Origin: Pseudomonas chlororaphis subsp. piscium
Lineage (GTDB): Bacteria > Pseudomonadota > Gammaproteobacteria > Pseudomonadales > Pseudomonadaceae
Reading direction: 5' to 3'
NCBI RefSeq assembly: GCF_003850345.1
Contig: NZ_CP027707.1
Coordinates: 4,340,001 to 4,404,000 of the forward strand
DNA length: 64,000 nt
Of this stretch, positions 50,490 through 59,608 are shown piece by piece; position 1 is the stretch's first letter, and each line of letters starts with the position of its first letter. The notes under the pieces are model-generated. The model ran no database searches. It was not told the origin of the DNA and saw nothing but the letters and a program-made list of their open reading frames with translations. Made by a program: the position numbers and the translations under genes.

Positions 50490-51350
50490 ATGCTCAATCT
50501 TTACCTGTTCCAGATCCTCAATGGCCTCGGCCTGGGGATGATCTACTTCCTGATCGCGGTGGGCCTGACGATCATTTTCGGCCTGCTGAACTTCGTCAAT
50601 TTCGCCCACGGCGCGTTCTTCCTGCTCGGGGCCTACATCTGCTACACCGCCGTCAGCCTCACCGGCAGCTTCTGGCTGGCGCTGCTGGTCGCGCCGCTGG
50701 TGGTCGCGGCCCTGGCCTGGGCCATCGAGCGATTGCTGATCCAGCGCATCTACCACCTGCCCCACACCTTCCAGATCCTGGTGACCCTGGGCATCGCGCT
50801 GATCATCCAGGAAGCCAGCGTGCTGATCTGGGGCCCCGTCGGCAAAAGCGTCGCGGTGCCGGAACTGCTGCGCGGCGTACTGATCGTCGGCGACTTCGTC
50901 TACCCCTACTACCGCCTGTTCCTCATTGTCTTCTCGGCACTGGTGGGGCTGGCGCTGTGGCTGCTGCTGGAGCGCACGCGCTTCGGCGCCCTGGTGCGCG
51001 CCGGCAGCGAAAGCACCGAGACCGTGTCGCTGCTGGGCACCAACATCTTCCGCCTGTTCTCCATGACCTTCGCCCTCGGCGTGGCCCTGGCCGGGATCGC
51101 CGGGGTGCTGTTCGCCCCGTTGCGTGGCGCCCAGCCCTTTGTCGGCCCGGAAATCCTCGGGGTCGCCTTCGTGGTGGTGGTGATCGGCGGCATGGGTTCG
51201 TTCAGCGGCGCCCTGGTGGGCGGCCTGCTGGTGGGCGTGGTGCAGAGCCTGATGACCACCCTCTGGCCGCAAGGCGCCAGCCTGATGATCTACGGCGCCA
51301 TGGCGGCGGTGATTCTGGTCCGTCCCTACGGCCTGTTCGGGAGAGCATGA
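50490..51350 (+). CDS. branched-chain-type ABC permease (LivH-like)
   Basis: 286 residues with about eight membrane segments and the LivH text NGLGLGMIYFLIAVGLTIIFGLLNFVNFAHGAFFLLGAY at the N-terminus and GVAFVVVVIGGMGSFSGALVGGLLVGVVQSL (about 225-255). It ends with PYGLFGRA. It forms the translocation channel with the next gene, whose start overlaps its stop by ATGA. Confidence 0.93.
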   Translation: MLNLYLFQILNGLGLGMIYFLIAVGLTIIFGLLNFVNFAHGAFFLLGAYICYTAVSLTGSFWLALLVAPLVVAALAWAIERLLIQRIYHLPHTFQILVTLGIALIIQEASVLIWGPVGKSVAVPELLRGVLIVGDFVYPYYRLFLIVFSALVGLALWLLLERTRFGALVRAGSESTETVSLLGTNIFRLFSMTFALGVALAGIAGVLFAPLRGAQPFVGPEILGVAFVVVVIGGMGSFSGALVGGLLVGVVQSLMTTLWPQGASLMIYGAMAAVILVRPYGLFGRA

Positions 51351-52363
51351 ACATGAGCGAGAAAAATCCCCTGCCGTTCGCCAAGACCCAGTCGCGCGCC
51401 CTGCCGTGGCTGGTGGTCGCGGTACTGATCGGCCTGCCGCTGGTGTTGCCATCGGCGACCCTGGCCAGCGAGATCCTGATCTTCGCCCTCGCGGCGCTGG
51501 CCTGTAACCTGCTGCTGGGCTACACCGGCCTGCTGTCGTTCGGCCAGGGCATCTTCTTCGGCGCCGGGGCCTACTGCGCCGCGCTGCTGATGATCCACCT
51601 GCAACTGGGGCTGTTCAGCGCCCTCTTCGGCGCGGCCCTGGTGGGCGCGCTGCTGGCGTTGCTGGTGGGCGCCCTGGCGATCCGGCGCACCGGTATCTAC
51701 TTCGTGATGCTGACCCTGGCGTTCAGCCAGATGGCCTACTTCATCGCCTACACCCTGAGCGACTGGACCGGCGGCGACAATGGCCTGCTCAGCGTGCCGC
51801 GCCCGGAGATCCGCATCGGCGACACGGTGCTGCTGTCGCTGAGCGACGCGCGCTACTTCTACGCCTTTGTCGCGGTGCTGTTCCTGCTGATCTTCATCGG
51901 CGCCCGGCGGGTGATCGCCTCGCCGTTCGGCAGCACGCTGATGGCGATCCGCGAGAACGAAACCCGCGCCGCCGCCATCGGCTACGACACCCGGCACTTC
52001 AAGATCCTGGTGTTCATGCTGTCCGGCGCGGTCACCGGGATCGCCGGGGCGCTGTACGCCATGCTCCTGCATTTCGTGCCGCTGTCGAGCATCGACCTGG
52101 CGATGTCGGAAAACATCCTGATCATGACCATAGTCGGCGGCACCGGCTCGCTGTTCGGCTCCCTGCTGGGCGCCGGTTCCATCGTGCTGCTCGGCGAGTT
52201 CCTCTCCGAACTCTGGCCACGCTGGCTGATGCTGCTGGGAATCATCCTGATCCTGGTGGTGATCTTCATGCGCGGTGGTTTGTGGGGCGGCTTGTCGAGC
52301 CTGTTCGAACGCATCCTGAGGCCACGCAAGGCGGCCCTGCCGACCGAGGAGAAACTGTCATGA
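51347..52363 (+). CDS. branched-chain-type ABC permease (LivM-like)
   Basis: 338 residues. A hydrophilic N-terminus (about 1-20) is followed by LivM-type membrane segments: LLLGYTGLLSFGQGIFFGAGAYCAALL, then IRRTGIYFVMLTLAFSQMAYFIAY and IVGGTGSLFGSLLGAGSIVLLGE near the end. The ATG at 51347 overlaps the preceding stop by ATGA. The partner of LivH-like in the same transporter. Confidence 0.93.
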   Translation: MNMSEKNPLPFAKTQSRALPWLVVAVLIGLPLVLPSATLASEILIFALAALACNLLLGYTGLLSFGQGIFFGAGAYCAALLMIHLQLGLFSALFGAALVGALLALLVGALAIRRTGIYFVMLTLAFSQMAYFIAYTLSDWTGGDNGLLSVPRPEIRIGDTVLLSLSDARYFYAFVAVLFLLIFIGARRVIASPFGSTLMAIRENETRAAAIGYDTRHFKILVFMLSGAVTGIAGALYAMLLHFVPLSSIDLAMSENILIMTIVGGTGSLFGSLLGAGSIVLLGEFLSELWPRWLMLLGIILILVVIFMRGGLWGGLSSLFERILRPRKAALPTEEKLS

Positions 52364-53121
52364 GCAGCCCCGCGCAGTACCTGCTGCAAACCCAGGACCT
52401 GGAGCTGGCCTACGGCGCCTTCCACGCGGTCAACGGCGTCAACCTGAAGGTCGAGGCCGGCACCATCCACACCATCATCGGTCCCAACGGCGCCGGCAAG
52501 ACCAGCCTGTTCCACTGCCTGACCGGCGAACGCCAGGCCACCGCAGGGGCGATCCTGTTCAACGGCAAGAACATCATCAAGAAGCCGGCCCACGGCCGGG
52601 TCGGCCTGGGCATGGCCCGTTCGTTCCAGTTGACCAGCCTGTTCCAGAACCTCAGCGTGCGGGAAAACCTGCGCCTGGCCGCCCAGGGTCGCGATGGCCT
52701 GGCGGCGCTGAACTTCTGGCGCCACCTCGACAGCCGCCGCGAACACCTGGAGATGGCCGACCAGGTGCTCGAACGCCTGCAACTGACGGCACGCGCCGAC
52801 ACCCTCGCCGGCGAGCTGTCCCACGGCCAGCAGCGGGTGCTGGAAGTCGGCATGTCGATCTGCTCCAGGCCGAAGCTGCTGATGCTCGACGAGCCGACCT
52901 CCGGCATGGGCATCGACGACATCCCGATCATGACCCAGCTGATCAGCGACCTGGGCCGCGACCACACGGTGCTGCTGATCGAGCACAACATGAGCATCGT
53001 CATGTCCATCAGCCAACGCATCACCGTCATGAGCCACGGCCAGATCCTGGTCGAAGGCACGCCAGAATTCGTCCGCGCCGACGAGCGCGTGCGCAGCGCC
53101 TACCTGGGAGAAGCCGCCTGA
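52360..53121 (+). CDS. ABC ATPase (LivG-like)
   Basis: 253 residues. Walker A GPNGAGKTS (41-49), signature LSHGQQRVLEVGMSI, Walker B LLMLDEPTSGMG, and a final LivG-type tail VLVEGTPEFVRADERVRSAYLGEA, as in LivG/UrtD. ATG 52360 overlaps the LivM-like stop by ATGA. It energises import together with the next gene. Confidence 0.93.
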   Translation: MSSPAQYLLQTQDLELAYGAFHAVNGVNLKVEAGTIHTIIGPNGAGKTSLFHCLTGERQATAGAILFNGKNIIKKPAHGRVGLGMARSFQLTSLFQNLSVRENLRLAAQGRDGLAALNFWRHLDSRREHLEMADQVLERLQLTARADTLAGELSHGQQRVLEVGMSICSRPKLLMLDEPTSGMGIDDIPIMTQLISDLGRDHTVLLIEHNMSIVMSISQRITVMSHGQILVEGTPEFVRADERVRSAYLGEAA

Positions 53122-53816
53122 TGCTGACCGTCGAGAATATCCATTCCTACTACGACAAGAGCCACGTCCTCGAAGGCGTCTCGCTGCAGGTCAACGCCGG
53201 CGAACTGGTGACCCTGCTGGGGCGCAACGGCGCGGGCAAGACCACCACCCTGCGCAGCATCCTCGGGATCATCTGCCCGCGCCAGGGGCAGATCCGCTTC
53301 AACGGCCAGGAGCTGGTGGGCAAGAAGATCTTCGAGATCGCCCGCCAGGGCCTGGCGCTGGTACCGGAGCACCGCGGCATCTTCCGCTTGCTCAGCGTCG
53401 AGGAGAACCTGCGCATCGCCCAGCGCAAGAGCAGCCGCTGGCAGCTGGAGGATGTCTACGGCATGTTCCCGCGCCTCAAGGAACGGCGCAAAAACGCCGG
53501 CCACGCGCTGTCCGGCGGCGAGCAGCAGATGCTCGCCATCGCCCGCGCCCTGCTCAACGATCCCAAACTGCTGATTCTCGACGAACCCACCGAAGGCCTG
53601 GCCCCGGTGATCGTCGACGAGCTGGTGAAGATCCTGCGCAAGATCAAGGACGACGGCCTGCCGGTGCTGCTGGTGGAGCAGAACCTGATGGTCTGCGACA
53701 AGCTCGCCGACCGCCATTACGTCCTCGAACAGGGTCGCGTGGTCTACCAAGGCAGCGCCGCTGACTTCCGCGCCGACCCGAGCATCAAGAACCGCTACCT
53801 GGCCCTGAGCGCCTGA
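53121..53816 (+). CDS. ABC ATPase (LivF-like)
   Basis: 231 residues. Walker A GRNGAGKTT (34-42), Q-loop region PEHRGIF, signature LSGGEQQMLAIARAL, Walker B LLILDEPTEGLAP and VEQNLMV, typical of LivF/UrtE. The start overlaps the LivG-like stop by one base (TGATG). It is the second ATPase of the importer. Confidence 0.93.
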   Translation: MLTVENIHSYYDKSHVLEGVSLQVNAGELVTLLGRNGAGKTTTLRSILGIICPRQGQIRFNGQELVGKKIFEIARQGLALVPEHRGIFRLLSVEENLRIAQRKSSRWQLEDVYGMFPRLKERRKNAGHALSGGEQQMLAIARALLNDPKLLILDEPTEGLAPVIVDELVKILRKIKDDGLPVLLVEQNLMVCDKLADRHYVLEQGRVVYQGSAADFRADPSIKNRYLALSA

Positions 53817-53829
53817 GGGGAGAGCTGAA

Positions 53830-55113
53830 ATGAACAGTCCGATTGTGTCCGTACCCCTGTTGCAAGACAGCGCCCCGCTGGTCAATCGCGAACGCCTCTG
53901 GCAATCGCTGATGGACCTCGCTCAACTGGGCGCCACCGCCAAGGGCGGCGTATGCCGCCTGGCCCTGACCGACCTCGACCGCCAGGCCCGCGACCTGTTC
54001 GTGCGCTGGTGCGAAGAGGCCGGCTGCAGCGTCAGCATCGACGGCATCGGCAATATCTTCGCCCGCCGCGCCGGGCGTAACCCGCAACTGCCGCCGGTGA
54101 TGACCGGCAGCCATATCGACACCCAGCCCACCGGCGGCAAGTTCGACGGCTGCTACGGGGTGATGGCCGGCCTGGAGGTGATCCGCACCCTCAACGACCT
54201 CGGCCTGCAGACCGAGGCACCGATCGAGGTGGTGGTCTGGACCAACGAAGAAGGTTCGCGCTTCCCGCCGTGCATGATGGGCTCGGGGGTGTTCGCCGGT
54301 AAGTTCGACCTCGACGACACCCTGCGCAAGCAGGACGAACAGGGGCTGTCGGTGGGCAGCGAGTTGCAGCGCATCAGTTATGCCGGCTCGCGGGCGGTGC
54401 TCGGCCATCCGGTGGGCGCGTATTTCGAGGCGCACATCGAACAGGGTCCGGTGCTGGAAGACCGCCAGACCACCATTGGCGTGGTCATGGGCTGCCTCGG
54501 CCAGAAGTGGTTCGACCTGACCCTGAGTGGGGTCGAGGCCCATGCCGGGCCGACGCCGATGCACCTGCGCAAGGACGCCCTGGTGGGCGCCGCCCAGGTG
54601 ATCAGCGCGGTCAATCGCATCGCCCATGAACAACAGCCCCACGCCTGTGGCACCGTCGGCTGCCTGAGCCTGCACCCGGGCTCGCGCAACGTGATTCCCG
54701 GCCAGGTGCAGATGACCCTCGACCTGCGCCACCTGCATGCCGATAAGCTGCAGGCCATGGTCGACGAGGTGCGCCAGGTGATCGAAGACACCTGCCAGCA
54801 GCACGGCCTGGGCTTCGAGCTGACCGCCACCGCCGACTTCCCGCCGCTGGACTTCGACCCCGCCTGCGTCGCCGCGGTGCGCCAGGGCGCCGAACAGCTG
54901 GGCCTGAGCCATATGGACATCGTCAGCGGCGCCGGGCACGACGCGATCTTCATCGCCGAGCTGGGCCCGGCGGGGATGATCTTCGTGCCCTGCGAAGGCG
55001 GCATCAGCCACAACGAAATCGAAAACGCCGCGCCCCAGGACCTGGCCGACGGTTGCGCGGTGTTGCTGCGGGCCATGGTCAACGCGGCACAACAAACAGG
55101 TGCGACGGCATGA
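53830..55113 (+). CDS. N-carbamoyl-L-amino acid hydrolase / allantoate amidohydrolase family (M20)
   Basis: 427 residues. Di-metal ligands are visible in GSHIDTQPTGGKFDG (about 96-110), WTNEEGSRF (about 137-145) and HIEQGPVLE (near 200). A dimerisation domain follows (VEAHAGPTPMHLRKDAL). The hydantoinase-family M20 hydrolases remove a carbamoyl group from N-carbamoyl amino acids or ureidopropionate, or act on allantoate. Substrates cannot be told apart from sequence. The start at 53830 follows GGGGAGAG. It is translated directly after the transporter genes and overlaps the amidase gene, so it probably acts on the imported compound. Confidence 0.85.
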   Translation: MNSPIVSVPLLQDSAPLVNRERLWQSLMDLAQLGATAKGGVCRLALTDLDRQARDLFVRWCEEAGCSVSIDGIGNIFARRAGRNPQLPPVMTGSHIDTQPTGGKFDGCYGVMAGLEVIRTLNDLGLQTEAPIEVVVWTNEEGSRFPPCMMGSGVFAGKFDLDDTLRKQDEQGLSVGSELQRISYAGSRAVLGHPVGAYFEAHIEQGPVLEDRQTTIGVVMGCLGQKWFDLTLSGVEAHAGPTPMHLRKDALVGAAQVISAVNRIAHEQQPHACGTVGCLSLHPGSRNVIPGQVQMTLDLRHLHADKLQAMVDEVRQVIEDTCQQHGLGFELTATADFPPLDFDPACVAAVRQGAEQLGLSHMDIVSGAGHDAIFIAELGPAGMIFVPCEGGISHNEIENAAPQDLADGCAVLLRAMVNAAQQTGATA

Positions 55114-56522
55114 CCCGACACAGCGAAATCGCCGAGATGAGCGGCGTCGAACTGCTCGCCCATTACCGCGACAAACGCCTGTCGCCGGTGGAAGTGACCG
55201 AGGATGCCCTGGCGCGCATCGAGCGCTTCAACCCGCAAGTCAACGCCTATTGCCATGTCGACCCGCAAGGCGCGCTGGACGCGGCAAAGGCCTCCGAGCA
55301 GCGCTGGTTCAAGGGCCAGCCCTGCGGCGCGCTGGACGGCGTGCCGGCCTCGATCAAGGACCTGACCCTGACCCGTGGCATGCCCACGCGCAAGGGTTCG
55401 AAAACCACCTCCGCCAGCGGCCCCTGGGATGTCGATGCGCCCTTCCCGGCCTTTATGCGCAACGCCGGCGCGGTGCTGCTGGGCAAGACCACCACCCCGG
55501 AATTCGGCTGGAAAGGCGTGACCGACAACCCGCTGTACGGCATCACCCGCAACCCCTGGGACACCCGCACCACCGCCGGCGGCTCCTCCGGTGGCGCGGC
55601 CGCCGCGGCGTCGCTGAACCTCGGCGTGCTGCACCAGGGCAGCGATGCCGGTGGCTCGATCCGCATTCCCTGCGCCTTCACCGGCACCTTCGGGATCAAG
55701 CCGACCTTCGGCTACGTGCCGCAGTGGCCGGCCAGCGCCATGACCCTTCTCTCGCACCTGGGACCGATGACCCGCACCGTCGACGATGCGGTATTGATGC
55801 TGCAAACCGTCGCCCGGCCGGATGCCCGCGACGGCCTGGTCGGCGCCCCGCGCAGCACGCCCTGGCTACCGGAGCGCAGCGACCTCAAAGGCCTGCGTAT
55901 CGCCTACAGCGCCGATTTCGGTTACGTGAAGGTACAGCCACAGGTGGCGCGGGTGGTGGCCAGGGCGGTGGAACGCCTGGCGCAACTGGGCGCCCACGTC
56001 GAGCAGGTCGACCCGGGGTTCAGCGACCCGCTGGAACTGTTCAATACCCTGTGGTTCGCCGGCGCCGCGCGCTTGACCGGGCAACTGAGCCAGGAGCAAC
56101 GCCAGCAGCTCGACCCGGGCCTGCTGCGCATTGCCCGGCAGGGCGAAGGCATCAGCCTCCACCAGTACACCCTGGCCCTGGAAGCCCGTGCGGCGCTGGT
56201 GGCGCACATGGCCGAGTTCCACAGTCGCTACGACCTGCTGGTCTCGCCCATGCTGCCGCTCACCGCCTTCGCCGCCGGGCACAACGTGCCGCCGGGTTCC
56301 GGCCTGGGCGAATGGATGGAGTGGACGCCCTTCAGCTACCCCTTCAACCTGACCCAGCAACCGGCCGCGTCGGTGCCATGCGGCTTCGCCGAGGATGGCT
56401 TGCCGGTCGGGCTGCATGTGGTGGGGGCGCGGTTTGCCGATGATCAGGTGCTGCGCCTGTGCCGGGCTTATGAGCAGGCGTTCCCGAGCCCGCATCCGCA
56501 GGCGCCGTTGATCAAGGACTGA
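55110..56522 (+). CDS. amidase of the amidase-signature family
   Basis: 470 residues. The Ser-cisSer-Lys triad is visible as Lys83 (PASIKDL), Ser159/160 (TTAGGSSGG) and Ser183 (DAGGSIRIP). The signature block continues CAFTGTFGIKPTFG. It hydrolyses an amide bond and releases ammonia. The ATG at 55110 overlaps the preceding stop by ATGA, so it is the last gene of the ABC importer operon. The pairing with the M20 hydrolase suggests a two-step breakdown of an imported ureide, carbamoyl amide or amide. Confidence 0.9.
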   Translation: MTRHSEIAEMSGVELLAHYRDKRLSPVEVTEDALARIERFNPQVNAYCHVDPQGALDAAKASEQRWFKGQPCGALDGVPASIKDLTLTRGMPTRKGSKTTSASGPWDVDAPFPAFMRNAGAVLLGKTTTPEFGWKGVTDNPLYGITRNPWDTRTTAGGSSGGAAAAASLNLGVLHQGSDAGGSIRIPCAFTGTFGIKPTFGYVPQWPASAMTLLSHLGPMTRTVDDAVLMLQTVARPDARDGLVGAPRSTPWLPERSDLKGLRIAYSADFGYVKVQPQVARVVARAVERLAQLGAHVEQVDPGFSDPLELFNTLWFAGAARLTGQLSQEQRQQLDPGLLRIARQGEGISLHQYTLALEARAALVAHMAEFHSRYDLLVSPMLPLTAFAAGHNVPPGSGLGEWMEWTPFSYPFNLTQQPAASVPCGFAEDGLPVGLHVVGARFADDQVLRLCRAYEQAFPSPHPQAPLIKD

Positions 56523-56535
56523 CAATGCTTGTGGG

Positions 56536-56559
56536 GGGCATCGCTATCGATGCCCTTTT
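56536..56559 (+). terminator. intrinsic terminator of the ABC importer/amidase operon
   Basis: GGGCATCG (56536-56543) and CGATGCCC (56548-56555) form an 8-bp stem with a CTAT loop and TTTT tail, 14 bases after the amidase stop. Confidence 0.85.
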
Positions 56560-56629
56560 GGCTACCGCTCGATGCCCTGGAGCCGCCGCCGAACCTTGAA
56601 GGCTCGGCAGCGGCCAGGGGATCAAAGGC

Positions 56630-57256
56630 TTACTTCGCCGCCCGCACCTGGGCGATCAACTGGTCCGCCACCGCGAACAGGCCCTTGGCGCCATCGCTGG
56701 TCATGCCAAAGCGGTACTTGCCGTCCACCACCAGCGAAGGTACGCCGGTGACCTGGTAGGCCGCGGTGCGTTTTTTCGCGTCCATCACCTTGGCCTGCAC
56801 GGCGAAGGAGCTGTAGGTGGCGAGGAACTTCGCCGGCTCGATGCCCTGCCCCTTGAGCAGCTCGGCCATGGCTTCGGGGGTCTTCAGGCGGTTGCCGCCG
56901 CGGATCGCCTCGAATACCGCGTGGTGCACTTCGGGCTTGGCATCCATGGTCGCCAGGGTCAGGTACAGCTGGCCGTAGACATCCCAGATCCCGCCGAACA
57001 TGGCCGGCAGCTTGACGAAGTTCACGTCCTCGGGAAGCTTTGCCGCCCAGGGGTTGATAGAGGCTTCGAGGTTGTAGCAGTGGCCGCAGCCGTAGGAAAA
57101 CAGTTCCACCACTTCGATCTTGCCGGGCACGACCTGCGGCACGGCATCCTTGAGTTCCACGTACTGGCTGGCATCCACCGCTGCCATGGCGGTCTGCCCG
57201 GCCAAGCCAAAGAGGCAGCTGGCTGCCAGGGCAATGTTCAGAATCGAGTGACGCAT
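56630..57256 (-). CDS. DsbA-family thiol:disulfide oxidoreductase (CGHC active site)
   Basis: 208 residues. A signal peptide (about 1-25, ending AMA) precedes a thioredoxin fold with helical insert. The active site is Cys57-Gly-His-Cys60 in ELFSYGCGHCYNL; the cis-Pro is in GVPSLVV. It shares the DsbA text LPAMFGGIWDVYGQLYLTL. The usual DsbA active site is CPHC, so this is a paralogue rather than the main DsbA, with an altered redox potential likely. ATG 57256 is chosen over a longer frame. No neighbour points to a specific client. Confidence 0.88.
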   Translation of the reverse strand: MRHSILNIALAASCLFGLAGQTAMAAVDASQYVELKDAVPQVVPGKIEVVELFSYGCGHCYNLEASINPWAAKLPEDVNFVKLPAMFGGIWDVYGQLYLTLATMDAKPEVHHAVFEAIRGGNRLKTPEAMAELLKGQGIEPAKFLATYSSFAVQAKVMDAKKRTAAYQVTGVPSLVVDGKYRFGMTSDGAKGLFAVADQLIAQVRAAK

Positions 57257-57380
57257 GCAATCTCCAATGGGTTGACGCCTCTGAGTCAGCACTGCTGCTC
57301 ATCGAGCGGGCCCCAAAGGATACAGGCGGTGTCCACGATGCCAATCGGACCCGTCCCAATCTTTTGTTGGTTTTTTGTCA

Positions 57381-58319
57381 TCAATGCCCGGACAGCTCCG
57401 TCTGCCCCACGAACCGGGCAGCCAGGGCGATGATCTCCTCGCGCAGCCAGCGATGCCCCGGAACTCGCTCCTGCTGGCGATGCCAGATCAGGCTGACCTG
57501 CACCGGCGGCGCCACCAGCGGCAGCTCGGCGATGCGGATCGGCATCAGCGCGCAGAAGTGCTCCGCCAGGCGCCGCGGCACTGTGCCCAGCAAGTCCGAC
57601 TGGGCGACGATCAAGGGAATGCTCAGGTAATGCGGGACGAACAGCTGCACATGGCGCTGGACCTTGGCCGAACCGAGGACGATCTCCAGCGGCGAGCCGC
57701 GCCCGCCCCGGTCCGGAATCGCCACGTGCTGGCTCTGTTCATAGGCCTTGAGGCTCAGTTGCGGCTCGAAGTCCGGGTGGTCGATACGGCCGATCACCAC
57801 CAGCTGTTCTTCCAGCAGCGGCTGGTAGCAGAGGTCGGGGTCGTCGAAATACAGGTAGTCCACTGCCAGGTCGAGCAGGCCGGTGGTCAGCCAGGCCGGC
57901 AGGGAATCGGCGGCATCGCTGCGCACCGCCAGGCGGACCTTGGGCGCGGCGCTTTGCAGGCGTCGCGACAGCGCAGGCAACAGGCGCGCCTGGGCGTAGT
58001 CATTCATCGACAGGCTAAAGGTCTGGTCGGACGCCGCCGGGTCGAACTCGCTGCTCGGGTCCAGGCCTTCCTGCAACAGGCGCAACGCCTGGCGCACCGA
58101 ACCGTGCAGCACATGGGCCCGCGGCGTCGGCTGCATGCCCCGGGCGGTGCGGATGAACAGCGGCTCGTCGAGCTGGCTGCGCAGGCGCGCCAGGGCGTTG
58201 CTCACGGCCGGCTGGCTGAGGTTCAGGCGCACCGCCGCGCGGGACAGGTTCTGCTCCTGCATCAGCGCGTCGAACACCAAGAGCAGGTTGAGATCCAGGT
58301 GGCGCAAATTCAGCTTCAT
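57381..58319 (-). CDS. LysR-family transcriptional regulator
   Basis: 312 residues. The N-terminal winged helix (LDLNLLLVFDALMQEQNLSRAAVRLNLSQPAVSNALARLRSQLDEPLFIRTARGMQPT, about 7-65) is followed by the periplasmic-binding-like effector domain. It is divergent from the hydroxylase/SRPBCC gene, with 94 bases between, which holds a LysR-box candidate. It most likely controls that gene and the next one. Confidence 0.92.
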   Translation of the reverse strand: MKLNLRHLDLNLLLVFDALMQEQNLSRAAVRLNLSQPAVSNALARLRSQLDEPLFIRTARGMQPTPRAHVLHGSVRQALRLLQEGLDPSSEFDPAASDQTFSLSMNDYAQARLLPALSRRLQSAAPKVRLAVRSDAADSLPAWLTTGLLDLAVDYLYFDDPDLCYQPLLEEQLVVIGRIDHPDFEPQLSLKAYEQSQHVAIPDRGGRGSPLEIVLGSAKVQRHVQLFVPHYLSIPLIVAQSDLLGTVPRRLAEHFCALMPIRIAELPLVAPPVQVSLIWHRQQERVPGHRWLREEIIALAARFVGQTELSGH

Positions 58320-58338
58320 GAATAATGCCCATTCCGAA

Positions 58339-58355
58339 TATCCATTAGCTGGATA
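58339..58355. promoter_or_regulatory. LysR-type operator candidate
   Basis: TATCCA (58339-58344), five bases, TGGATA (58350-58355): a perfect dyad with a T-N11-A core (T at 58341, A at 58353). It lies midway in the divergent LysR/hydroxylase region, as expected for such operators. Confidence 0.6.
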
Positions 58356-58413
58356 ATTCGAGCAGGACTAATCTTCTGTCAATAAGAACAACAAAACCCA
58401 CAGGAGAACGGCC

Positions 58414-59583
58414 TTGAGGCAAACCACCCTGGCATTTCGCGAGCGTTACCGCGCCGCGGTTCATCCGCGCTACAACCCGTGGCTGCACGGCGGTTTCGTG
58501 CTGGCCTACGGCATGGCGTGCATCGCCCTGCTGTGGAGCACCCTGCACCAGGTGCAGCCGCTGGAGTGGCTGGCGGTGCCGGTGGCGCTGCTGTTCTTCA
58601 ACCTGTGCATCTACGTCGTGCACCGCTGGCTGGGCCACCACAAGCAGGCCTTCGCGCGGATGTTCTACGCCCGCCACAGCGGCGATCACCACAGCTTTTT
58701 CGTGCCTGGATACATGACCTACGACAGCCCCCGGGACTGGCGGGTGATCCTGTTCCCGGCCTGGCTGATCCTGGTCCACAGCCTGTTGTTCGCCCTGCCG
58801 CTGTGGTGGCTGCTGCAGTTGTGGAATGCCAATGTCGCGGCGCTGTTCGCCAGCTGCACCCTGATCGGTTACCTGGCCTACGAAGTGTTCCATGCCTGCG
58901 AACACTTGCCGGCCGGGCACCCGCTGGCGCGGCTGCCGTGGATCCGCCAGATGCGCCGCCTGCATGAGCTGCATCACCGCCGCGAGCTGATGCAGGAGCG
59001 CAACTTCAACATTGTCCTGCCGCTGATGGATTACCTGTTCGGCACCCTGTACTGGGAGCCGGAACCCGCTACCTCCTCTCTATCGACAAGGTCCTCGTCC
59101 ATGACCCGCATGCAGCATCAGATCGATATTCCGCGCAACCCGGTAGCCCTGCTCGACTACGCCAGCGCCTCCAGCCGCTGGCCGGAGTGGCACCCGTCTT
59201 CGCTGAAGGTCCAGGGTCCGGCCGGGGCCCTGCCCGCCGGCGCGCGGTTCGAGGAAGACATCCACGCCGGCGGGCGCAGCGGGCACCTGAGCTGGAGGGT
59301 CGATGAGTACCTGCCGGGGCATCGCTGGCGTGCCTCGGCCCAGGGCGATCATGGCCTGCAGCTGGTGGTGACCTACGAGTGCCAGGCACTGGACGCCCAT
59401 CACACGCGGTTTATCCGCACCCTGGAATACCGCTTCGACGGCCTGCTGATGCGCCTGGGCAATCGCCTGTTATTCAGAAGGCGGATAGAACGGGAGTCCG
59501 CCGACTCCCTGCTAGCCTTATGCGAAATGGCGCAACGGGCAATTCCCCTGGGCGCCAGCGTCGCACCGCAGAGTGTGACCTGA
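58414..59583 (+). CDS. fusion of fatty-acid hydroxylase/sterol desaturase and SRPBCC domain
   Basis: 389 residues. Residues 1-about 218 form a membrane di-iron hydroxylase with TMs near 27-45, 52-70, 112-135 and 140-160. His clusters are HRWLGHH (70-76), HSGDHH (88-93), HACEH (160-164) and HELHH (184-188). Residues about 230-385 form a SRPBCC (START/polyketide-cyclase) domain, HQIDIPRNPVALLDYASASSRWPEWHPSS. The TTG start at 58414 follows AGGAGAA. The fusion suggests that a hydrophobic product is held or delivered by the C-terminal pocket. It is probably controlled by the divergent LysR gene; the SMP-30-like gene follows after 25 bases. Confidence 0.82.
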   Translation: MRQTTLAFRERYRAAVHPRYNPWLHGGFVLAYGMACIALLWSTLHQVQPLEWLAVPVALLFFNLCIYVVHRWLGHHKQAFARMFYARHSGDHHSFFVPGYMTYDSPRDWRVILFPAWLILVHSLLFALPLWWLLQLWNANVAALFASCTLIGYLAYEVFHACEHLPAGHPLARLPWIRQMRRLHELHHRRELMQERNFNIVLPLMDYLFGTLYWEPEPATSSLSTRSSSMTRMQHQIDIPRNPVALLDYASASSRWPEWHPSSLKVQGPAGALPAGARFEEDIHAGGRSGHLSWRVDEYLPGHRWRASAQGDHGLQLVVTYECQALDAHHTRFIRTLEYRFDGLLMRLGNRLLFRRRIERESADSLLALCEMAQRAIPLGASVAPQSVT

Positions 59584-59608
59584 ACCCATCACCCAGGAGC
59601 CGCCATCG

